From assembly GCA_038233215.1 (NCBI GenBank), contig JBBSML010000007.1, forward strand, positions 44,050 through 108,049: DNA of 64,000 bases. Direction: 5' to 3'. The notes below the pieces were generated by a model, which was not told where the DNA came from, made no database searches, and saw nothing but the letters and a program-made list of their open reading frames with translations. The number at the start of each line of letters is the position of its first letter. Within the stretch, counting starts at the first letter, position 1. The translations under genes were made by a program, and so were the position numbers. The stretch comes from JACDBZ01 sp038233215. Its GTDB lineage: Bacteria > Chloroflexota > Limnocylindria > QHBO01. Shown here one piece after another: positions 38,253 to 47,092 of the stretch.

Positions 38253-38765
38253 CTACCGCACGAGCTCGTCGTAGTCGTTGACGACAAGGGTGCTTCGACA
38301 GCGCTCGACGCGCTCCGGGACGCAGGCCGTGGCCGCCTTATCATCGAGGTGCCCCTCGAAGACGAGCTGCTGGATGCGCAGGTTCGGCCCGGCAGGATCG
38401 GCCCGGGAAGGGAACGCGTTGCCGAGCGGGGCGGCAAGCCGCAGCCCATCACGGATCAGCTCTTTCTGACTCACATCATCGGCCGGCTGATGGGGCAGAA
38501 GGACGCGCAGCGGGCAGTCGCGCTGCAGCCAGGCGACGGTCGCATCGGCTCCCCCGTCGTCACCCGTGCAGTCGGCATCCAGCTCGGCATACCAGCCGGT
38601 CACAAAGACCTCGTCGCTCCCCCACTCGCCGGCCAGCGCTTCCTCGACGGTGAGCGGATCGACCTCCGGCCGCGTCCCGCCCAGCGACCCGATGACGAGC
38701 ATGAAGAAGACGAACGCGCCAAGCGCCGCAACGACTCCTGCGCCGATTCGGACCTCGCGAGTCAT
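38253..38765 (-). CDS. Membrane-anchored hypothetical protein
   Basis: Not recognised. The 170-aa product has one N-terminal transmembrane helix (about 7-27, GAGVVAALGAFVFFMLVIGSL), then an exported domain of about 140 residues with four cysteines (ADCTGDD, RDCPLR, ATACVPERVERC) that could form disulfides. Its ATG overlaps the stop of the uracil-DNA glycosylase gene (ATGA). It is convergent with the ABC exporter, 7 nt away. Confidence 0.75.
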   Translation of the reverse strand: MTREVRIGAGVVAALGAFVFFMLVIGSLGGTRPEVDPLTVEEALAGEWGSDEVFVTGWYAELDADCTGDDGGADATVAWLQRDCPLRVLLPHQPADDVSQKELIRDGLRLAAPLGNAFPSRADPAGPNLRIQQLVFEGHLDDKAATACVPERVERCRSTLVVNDYDELVR

Positions 38766-39430
38766 GATCCGAGCGATTCCCACCGGTCGCGCAGGACTTC
38801 CATCGCCCGTCGCCAGAGCTCGACCCGGGCCGGGTCGTTCAGCCAGGTGGAAGCACCCGACGGGTGCGGCAGGCACAGGACCGATGCGTCCGGCGCATCA
38901 TCCCAGGCAAGCTCGCGACCAACCAGCTCATCCAGCTTCACTTGAGCCCCGAACGCCAGGCGATGCGCCATGCCACCGACCAGCAGCACGAGCGCCGGTC
39001 GGACGAGGCGCAGCTCCTCGCGCAGGAAGGGCGCCCAGCGAGCGATTTCGGCACGCGACGGCGGCAGGTCGACCGAAGCGCCCGCGGCGCGCCCGGGATA
39101 GCACTTGGCGATGCTGGTCACGTACCAGCGCTCACGGAAATCCTCGATGGTGATACCGGCGGCGGCCAACCAGCCGCACAGGCGCTTCCCCGCGTCCCAG
39201 GCGAATGGGAGTCCGGTCTCGATCTCGCGCCAGCCCGGTGCCTGGCCGACGAGTATCGCCCGCTCCCGACCGTCGCCCGAGAGCACCGGCTTCGCTCCGC
39301 TGCCACAGCCAGGCATCGTGTCCTGGAGCGCGCGCAGGTCCGTTCCGGCCGCAGCGCGACGCGGCGTCGGGGTGGGCCAGTTGCCGACGTGCCGGAGGCG
39401 CCTCGGTTCCGCCGTCGCAAGGTCGATCAC
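38762..39430 (-). CDS. Uracil-DNA glycosylase superfamily protein
   Basis: Base-excision enzyme removing uracil or related lesions. The 222-aa protein has motif A ILVGQAPGWREIE, the following PFAWDAGKRLCGWL helix, and motif B CLPHPSGASTWLND. The GQAPG form and spacing are closest to family 4/5-like glycosylases, but the four iron-sulfur cysteines of those families are not evident (only isolated Cys in GCGSG and AKCYPG). Overlaps both neighbours by 4 nt. Exact subfamily is uncertain. Confidence 0.82.
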   Translation of the reverse strand: MIDLATAEPRRLRHVGNWPTPTPRRAAAGTDLRALQDTMPGCGSGAKPVLSGDGRERAILVGQAPGWREIETGLPFAWDAGKRLCGWLAAAGITIEDFRERWYVTSIAKCYPGRAAGASVDLPPSRAEIARWAPFLREELRLVRPALVLLVGGMAHRLAFGAQVKLDELVGRELAWDDAPDASVLCLPHPSGASTWLNDPARVELWRRAMEVLRDRWESLGS

Positions 39431-40020
39431 ACGGAGGGGCGGAGGGCCTCGGCCGCCCGGAGGTCATCGGCAATCGCGAGGCGCAACATGCGGCGCACGC
39501 CATCCTGGTACGGACCGGCAGCGCTGAGCGCATCGGTCAGGGCGTCCCGCGCCGCGTAGAGGCGGTCGATCGCATCGACCGTGAGCTCCGGCGCCCCACC
39601 GCCAAGGTCACGCACGAACGCCACGTCCTGCCGCTCAATTGCATCGAGCAGGTCGGCGGCGGCCGACGGATCTCCGCCATCGAGCGCATCGGCCAGCTCC
39701 TCGCGCGCCAGCTCCATCCAGCGCATCCAAGTGGCGAACTCGGCATCGCTCGGTGGCAGCTCATCCAGGGTGAAGGCAGCACGACCACCCTCGGGCGCGG
39801 CGGCTCGTTCCACCTCGTACCAGTTATCGCCCACGAAATCCGGCTGCGACTCGCCGCTGGCCCGCAGCCATGCGGTGAATCGGCTCACGCGTCGGGGCAT
39901 GGTCGAGGTGGCCTCGTCGTCAGTCGGGGCGAAGACCGCACAACCAGGCAGCTCGGCGGCGTACGCGCCCACCTGTCCGCGACCGTCGATATCGGTCTCG
40001 ACGAAGATCGCGTGCGGCAT
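39427..40020 (-). CDS. HicB-like domain protein with helical C-terminal domain
   Basis: The first ~45 residues (IFVETDIDGRGQVGAYAAEL then PGCAVFAPTDDEA) match the partial RNase H fold of HicB-like proteins. The remaining ~140 residues are helical, possibly a DinB-like bundle (WMRWMELAREELADALDGG). The 197-aa size and lack of a HicA mRNase neighbour argue against a simple toxin-antitoxin pair. The upstream region carries an AT-rich inverted repeat at 40057-40074. Stop overlaps the glycosylase start. Function unknown. Confidence 0.7.
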   Translation of the reverse strand: MPHAIFVETDIDGRGQVGAYAAELPGCAVFAPTDDEATSTMPRRVSRFTAWLRASGESQPDFVGDNWYEVERAAAPEGGRAAFTLDELPPSDAEFATWMRWMELAREELADALDGGDPSAAADLLDAIERQDVAFVRDLGGGAPELTVDAIDRLYAARDALTDALSAAGPYQDGVRRMLRLAIADDLRAAEALRPSV

Positions 40021-40056
40021 GGTGCCAGCCACTATGTCAGCCCCTGCTGGTGCCAT

Positions 40057-40074
40057 AGTATATATTGATATACT
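40057..40074. promoter_or_regulatory. AT-rich palindrome upstream of the HicB-like gene
   Basis: AGTATAT-ATTG-ATATACT is a perfect 7-bp inverted repeat in a region otherwise about two-thirds GC. A second, interleaved pair ACTATG/CATAGT lies at 40031-40036 and 40054-40059. It may be an operator with embedded -10 sequences. Confidence 0.5.
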
Positions 40075-40090
40075 TCAGCGCTTTCGGCGC

Positions 40091-42235
<2,145 letters not shown>

Positions 42236-42243
42236 CGGCACCG

Positions 42244-42249
42244 ATTCTA
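42244..42249 (-). promoter_or_regulatory. -10-like hexamer of uvrB
   Basis: TAGAAT on the minus strand, 8 nt before the uvrB ATG at 42235. Confidence 0.5.
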
Positions 42250-42451
42250 GCGGGCTCCATCGGTCCCATTGCGAACAACCCCCAAGGGCCTATATCGGTA
42301 CCAGTCGGCGGTTCATACGATCGCAATGGAACACCCATTCGAATCCGATACGAGCTGCGCTCCTCGATCTCATGTTGCCCAATCCCCAGCTGTCCCATGC
42401 GCCAAGGCCGGCATCGCTGGTTGACGAGCCGCGCTCGGACGTCCGCGGACA

Positions 42452-42776
42452 CTCATGAACGCGGCGGCGCCGAACTTCACCGCCACAATCACCATGCCCG
42501 ACCGGCTCAGCGGCAGACCTCAACGGCGACGGGCTGAGTGACCGATGGATCACCGGCGACATGACGATGACGATCTGCTCATCGGTGGCGACACCGACCG
42601 CACCGTGCCCCGCCATGGGGACCTATTGCGCGACGACTGACCCGACCGAGTGCCTCGTGCAGGTCCGGTTCACATATCGGTCCGACATCATCGTTCCGTT
42701 CATCGGCAACATCCTGGCGACCGATGCCGGCGGGCGGTTCGTGCAGGGCGCAACCGCGACGATGGTGATCAACTGA
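42452..42776 (+). pseudogene. Decayed TadE-like pilus assembly gene
   Basis: The last 88 codons in one frame (42513-42776) read ADLNGDGLSDRWITGDM and end in YRSDIIVPFIGNILATDAGG, ATATMVIN, the C-terminal pattern of TadE-like pseudopilins. Just upstream the match continues in another frame as NAAAPNFTATITMPD (from about 42455), so there is a frameshift near 42505-42515. The usual N-terminal transmembrane helix is absent from the 200 bp before it. Its stop overlaps the TadG-like start (TGATG), the spacing of an intact operon. Broken at both the 5' end and by frameshift. Confidence 0.65.
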
Positions 42777-44746
42777 TGCACCGCGGGCACAGCGAGCACG
42801 GACAGGTTCTCGTCCTGTTCGCGATCCTCATCACCATCCTGCTTGCCTTTGCCGGGTTCACGATCGATGTCGGTCGCCAGGTGGCGGAGCGCCGCCATGT
42901 GCAGACGGCCGCCGATGCCGCCGCGCTGGCCGCGTGCCGGGCGCTGATCGCCGGCGACACCGATTCGGCCGCGGCACAGGCGGCTTCCGAGGTCGCCCTG
43001 GCGAACCTGCAGAGCTCGCCTGCCGGCGCGGCCGCCACCATCGACGCCTCGCCCCGCTACCACGACGAGGACGGCAACGGATCGATTGATGCCGATGAGT
43101 TGACCAGCGGCATCGTGGTGGCGGGCACGATCGTCCGCGTCGCGATCAGCTCGACCGTCGAGACGGCCCTCGCCCGCATCGTGGGTGTCAGAACGCTCGG
43201 CACCGGAGCGCGAGCCCGCTGCGATCTCCAGGGGAGCCCGGCCATCCCCATCATCGCGCGGCGATACGCGAACCCCCAAGGGCCGGGAAACGGGTTCGTC
43301 GATCATGTCGCCACCTCCGCCAGCAGCGCCACTGGCCAGGTCGACCCGGTCGACCCACGCGGATACAACGGCCGAACGGCCGCGAGTGAAGCGAGCCCGG
43401 GGCCGCAGTTTGCGATCTATGGCAACGAAAGCAAAGCGAGCAACGATTCAAGCTTCCGCGGCTTCGTGGCGCTCGACGACCGCAACTTCGAGGGCGTCGC
43501 GACACGGGTCTACTACAACGGCGTGACTCCCGGCATGAACGCCAACACCCTGAAGGACAAGGAGGGCGCCTACCTCGTGTCCGGCTATCCGGGCCCGGCG
43601 TTTCCTTCGGTCAGCACGCCACCCAACGGCGCGACCCAGGTGGGCGTTCTCTCCGGCAACAGCACCTCATTCGTCGTCCAGCAGTTCGACGACTCATTCA
43701 AGGTCGGCGACCGAATCCTCCTCGGCGTCTATGACGGGACGGTGCTGGAGATCCCTGACTTCGCGCTCACGCCGCCGGTCGAGATCTCGCTGCCCGCCAC
43801 GACGATCACGCCGGTCGTCGGGCCGTCGGTGAAGGTTTCGCGGAACAAGGAATTCCTCAGCACGGTCACGCTCGGCCTGGCCGGTGACGCCGATGCGGTG
43901 GCGGCCGGGCAACCTCCATCGACGAATATCATCCCCGACCCACCGATCACGCCGCCCGCAGTCGGGCACATCACCGAGCCGGTCTGGTCGCAGAACGTCT
44001 TCCAGCCCGCCGTGAACGGCACGAATGTCGCGATGAATGACTTCCAATCGAACACCGTGCCGCCCGGCATCTACACGGTCTGGATCGAAGGGGAGTCGGG
44101 GAACCCGTATTACCAGCGCCGACGCGTCGCCGTGCCCGTGCGGATCCAGCTGGACACCAACGCCGACGGGGACTACGACGACGCAGTCGACGTGAAGGTG
44201 GCGCGCGACTTCAGCCTCGTCAGCTCCGTGCTCGACGGCTCGACGCCCACGCTGGGCGGGTCGATCTCGATGCCGATCTACGTGAACACAACCAGCGCGA
44301 GTACAACGCGCTGGAACGGCGGAGCCGTGGCGCTCGGCTGGGACGCGGGATCATTGACGAACTGCTCCCTGAATCCCATGTCGCTCGGCTCCGCATCGAT
44401 CTCGTTCAGTGCGTCATCCGTTACGCCGGCAACCGGCACCGGAGCCCTCTCGACGATGAGCATCAACACGAGCGGCCTCGCTCAGGGCTGCTACATGTTC
44501 ACGCTGCGAGCCCGCGGCACGAATGGTGACGGCCAACCCGTGACGCATCTCCAGACCGTGCGCTTCAGCGTCGCAACGACAACGAGCAGCGGTCAATACG
44601 TGGACATTTTGGGCTTTGCCGTCTTCCAGGTCGACGCCATCACGGCAAACGACATCATCGGCCACGCCGTCACCGGCGTTCGGGCTGACCCAAACGATCA
44701 GGCACTTCGGCGAGCGCAGCGCGCGCGCCTCATGCCCTGGTCCTGA
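42776..44746 (+). CDS. TadG-like pilus assembly protein
   Basis: Flp/Tad pilus-associated protein. The 656-aa product has the TadG-like N-terminus: GQVLVLFAILITILLAFAGF transmembrane helix, then IDVGRQVAERRHVQTAADAAALAAC, a well-known signature. A Ca-binding-like DEDGNGSIDADE lies near residue 105 and the rest is a long exported region rich in Ser, Thr and Val, probably beta-sandwich. The ATG at 42776 overlaps the TadE remnant stop. The frame is open upstream but not TadG-like. Secretion ATPase and platform genes are not in the window. Confidence 0.85.
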   Translation: MHRGHSEHGQVLVLFAILITILLAFAGFTIDVGRQVAERRHVQTAADAAALAACRALIAGDTDSAAAQAASEVALANLQSSPAGAAATIDASPRYHDEDGNGSIDADELTSGIVVAGTIVRVAISSTVETALARIVGVRTLGTGARARCDLQGSPAIPIIARRYANPQGPGNGFVDHVATSASSATGQVDPVDPRGYNGRTAASEASPGPQFAIYGNESKASNDSSFRGFVALDDRNFEGVATRVYYNGVTPGMNANTLKDKEGAYLVSGYPGPAFPSVSTPPNGATQVGVLSGNSTSFVVQQFDDSFKVGDRILLGVYDGTVLEIPDFALTPPVEISLPATTITPVVGPSVKVSRNKEFLSTVTLGLAGDADAVAAGQPPSTNIIPDPPITPPAVGHITEPVWSQNVFQPAVNGTNVAMNDFQSNTVPPGIYTVWIEGESGNPYYQRRRVAVPVRIQLDTNADGDYDDAVDVKVARDFSLVSSVLDGSTPTLGGSISMPIYVNTTSASTTRWNGGAVALGWDAGSLTNCSLNPMSLGSASISFSASSVTPATGTGALSTMSINTSGLAQGCYMFTLRARGTNGDGQPVTHLQTVRFSVATTTSSGQYVDILGFAVFQVDAITANDIIGHAVTGVRADPNDQALRRAQRARLMPWS

Positions 44747-44781
44747 CCCAAACCCACCATCGCCAGGAGCGCCAACCGCCC

Positions 44782-45603
44782 GTGGAACTCGAATATTCGG
44801 ACAAGAACAGCCGCCGGTCCAAGGTGTACATCGCCGTGGGCATCATCATCGCCCTTCTCGTGGCGGCAACCGTGTTCCTTGCCCTCCAGGCGAGCGGGCT
44901 GACCGCCGACCCCGACGTCGAGATGCGCGAGGTCGTGGTGACGACCCGTGAGATTCCCGCCAGGAAGGCGATCGAGGAAGACGATGTCAGCGTCCGCTCC
45001 ATCCCTGCCGACCCATCGAACGAGACGGCATTCTCCTCACTCGACGAGGTCCTCGGGCGCGTCGTCGGGATTCCCGTCGCGACGGGCCAGCTCATGACCC
45101 GCAATGTCCTCGCCTCGACAACGGAAGGGCAGACCTTCTCGATCCTGGAGCCCGGCCAGGAGTTCGACGCGAATGGCCCCGACCTTCGCGCGATCAGCGT
45201 GACGGTGGCCGACGCGAATGCCATTGGTGGCACCCTCGTCGCCGGACAGCGGATCGACCTGATCGTCACCATGGCGATCAACCCTGAAATCGGGCAGACG
45301 CCTGAGCAGGTCGATGAGCAGGCGAGCGAGTTCATCCCCGGTCCGTCGACGAAGGTGACGCTCCAGGCAATGACCATCCTCGCCCGGAACGGCGAGATCT
45401 ACATCCTTCGTGCTGACGTCGAGACCGCGGAGAAAATTGCCGAGCTCTCAGCCGCGGGCGGCGTGTTCACCATGGTGCTGCGGCCCGAGGAAGACGACCG
45501 CCAGGCCGAGACGGACGGTTCCACGATTGACAGCCTCATCGAGGGGTTCGACTTCCCCGTGCCGGTCCCACCTGACCTCGAGGAGCGCGCGGCCGGGAGC
45601 TAG
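44782..45603 (+). CDS. cpaB: Flp pilus assembly protein CpaB (SAF domain)
   Basis: Periplasmic or exported CpaB/RcpC family component of Tad pili. The 273-aa product has one N-terminal transmembrane helix (about 15-36) and an SAF-like domain (REVVVTTREIPARKAIEEDD), then the RcpC-type region AISVTVADANAIGGTLVAGQRIDLI. The start is GTG, with AGGAG about 12 nt upstream. Its TAG stop and the coaE stop on the other strand share the palindrome CTAG. Confidence 0.85.
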   Translation: MELEYSDKNSRRSKVYIAVGIIIALLVAATVFLALQASGLTADPDVEMREVVVTTREIPARKAIEEDDVSVRSIPADPSNETAFSSLDEVLGRVVGIPVATGQLMTRNVLASTTEGQTFSILEPGQEFDANGPDLRAISVTVADANAIGGTLVAGQRIDLIVTMAINPEIGQTPEQVDEQASEFIPGPSTKVTLQAMTILARNGEIYILRADVETAEKIAELSAAGGVFTMVLRPEEDDRQAETDGSTIDSLIEGFDFPVPVPPDLEERAAGS

Positions 45604-46172
45604 GCCGAACGCAGCGTCGCCAGGGCACGCTCCACCTGGCGGCGCGTCTCCTCGATCGGTACTGACCCGTCGATGACAACGTCGGCGGCGGCCACCTTTT
45701 CCTCCTGCGATGACTGGCTGGCCAGCCGTCGTCGCGCGGTCGACTCGTCCATGCCGCGCGACTCCGCCAGTCGTGAGATGGCATCGGCCTCCTCACATCG
45801 GACCGCCCAGATCTGATCGCAGGCGTCCGCCAGCGGCGATTCCAGGAGCTTGATGACCTCGACGGCCGCGACCTTCACCCCCCCTTGCGCCAGCTCGGCG
45901 AGGCGAGCGCGAACGGCCCCCCGGACGCGCGGGTGCAGGATCGCCTCGAGGTCACGCAGGGCGTCCGCGTCAGTGAAGACGATCTTTGCCAGATCGGCCG
46001 CCTGGAAGGTGCCGAACCGCTCCAGGATGGCCGACCGCGCATCTGCGTCGTTCTGCCGGATCTCACGAGCCACCGCATCGGCGTCAATAGTGGCCACGCC
46101 CGCGTCGCGAAGCATGCCGGCCACGGTGCTCTTGCCGCAGCCAATGTTGCCCGTCAGACCGATGACCTTCAT
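45600..46172 (-). CDS. coaE: Dephospho-CoA kinase
   Basis: Last step of coenzyme A synthesis. The 190-aa protein has the P-loop GLTGNIGCGKSTV at 5-17, the ATIDADAVAREI motif and the lid segment. The ATG overlaps the mutM stop (ATGA), so polA, mutM and coaE form one operon; this order is common in Gram-positive bacteria. Upstream in-frame codons belong to mutM. Confidence 0.94.
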   Translation of the reverse strand: MKVIGLTGNIGCGKSTVAGMLRDAGVATIDADAVAREIRQNDADARSAILERFGTFQAADLAKIVFTDADALRDLEAILHPRVRGAVRARLAELAQGGVKVAAVEVIKLLESPLADACDQIWAVRCEEADAISRLAESRGMDESTARRRLASQSSQEEKVAAADVVIDGSVPIEETRRQVERALATLRSA

Positions 46173-47083
46173 GCCGGTGCCGATCCTACCCACTCGGGCT
46201 GGCATCGCGGGCAGAAGTGCGTGCCGCGCTGCCCCACCACGATCCGCCTGATCGGTCGTCCACATCGGTAGCAGGGCTGCTCCGTTCGCCGGTAGACCGC
46301 GAGGCGCTGGGCGTTTGCTCCGGGCTCGCCATCGCCCCCCACGAAGTCGCTGAAGCTGGTCCCGCGGTGGGCGATCCCATCGCGCAGCACCTGGCGCACT
46401 GTCCGATGCAGCCGTCTCACATCACGCTCATCCAGGCTGTCCGCGCTGCGCAGTGGGTGGAGGCGTGCTCGCCATAGCGCCTCATCGGCATAGATATTCC
46501 CGACGCCGGCGACGAAGCTCTGGTCCAGCAGCAGGCTCTTCAGCTTCCCCGATCGACCTCGCAGCCGTTCGGCGAATCGGATCGCGGTGAACCCTCGCGC
46601 GAGCGGCTCCGGTCCATGTCCACTGAAGAGCTCGCCGATGCGATACGGTCGTGCGCCCTCGGCCACGCGTTTCGACCGGGCGCCTCGTCCGGCACCGATG
46701 CTGCCCAACCCGCCGCCCGGCCAGAGCCCGATGCGTCCGAACTTGCGGACGTCGCGGTATCGAAGCTCCCGCCCATCCTCGAGCGCGAAGACGACTCGAG
46801 CGTATGGATCCGCGGATGCACTCGCGTCAACCACGATCAGCGCCCCCGTCATGCGCAGCGCGACTGTCACAACCCTGCCGTCCGTGAGGTGCAACAACAC
46901 CGTCTTCGCCCGGCGGCCGACGCGCTGAATCGTCTCGCCGGCGATCTCGGCGGCGAACCGCTCCGGTGGCTGCGGGTGACGTATGGTGCGGTCCCAATGA
47001 ATCGCGGCACCGGTGATCGTCGCGCCGGCGACCCGCCGCTGGAGGTCGCGGGCGACCGTCTCGACTTCGGGCAACTCAGGCAT
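46169..47083 (-). CDS. mutM: Formamidopyrimidine-DNA glycosylase
   Basis: Bifunctional glycosylase/AP lyase removing 8-oxoguanine and formamidopyrimidines. The 304-aa protein starts MPELPEVETVARDL with the catalytic Pro and Glu, has the lysine in RRAKTVLLHL, the H2TH segment QSFVAGVGNIYADEALW and the C-terminal zinc finger CYRCGRPIRRIVVGQRGTHF-CPRCQ. A stretch of about 20 residues near 125-145 (GGGLGSIGAGRGARSKR) looks like a small insertion relative to typical members. Located 9 nt after polA. Confidence 0.95.
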   Translation of the reverse strand: MPELPEVETVARDLQRRVAGATITGAAIHWDRTIRHPQPPERFAAEIAGETIQRVGRRAKTVLLHLTDGRVVTVALRMTGALIVVDASASADPYARVVFALEDGRELRYRDVRKFGRIGLWPGGGLGSIGAGRGARSKRVAEGARPYRIGELFSGHGPEPLARGFTAIRFAERLRGRSGKLKSLLLDQSFVAGVGNIYADEALWRARLHPLRSADSLDERDVRRLHRTVRQVLRDGIAHRGTSFSDFVGGDGEPGANAQRLAVYRRTEQPCYRCGRPIRRIVVGQRGTHFCPRCQPEWVGSAPA

Positions 47084-47092
47084 GGGCGGGGG

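Noticed and set aside
39427..40020. HicAB toxin-antitoxin system
   Set aside because: No HicA-sized gene lies next to the HicB-like gene, and its C-terminal domain is not that of an antitoxin.
42273..43283. Shared 13-mer ACCCCCAAGGGCC near 42277 and 43265
   Set aside because: Short GC-rich string with no extension on either side; chance is sufficient.
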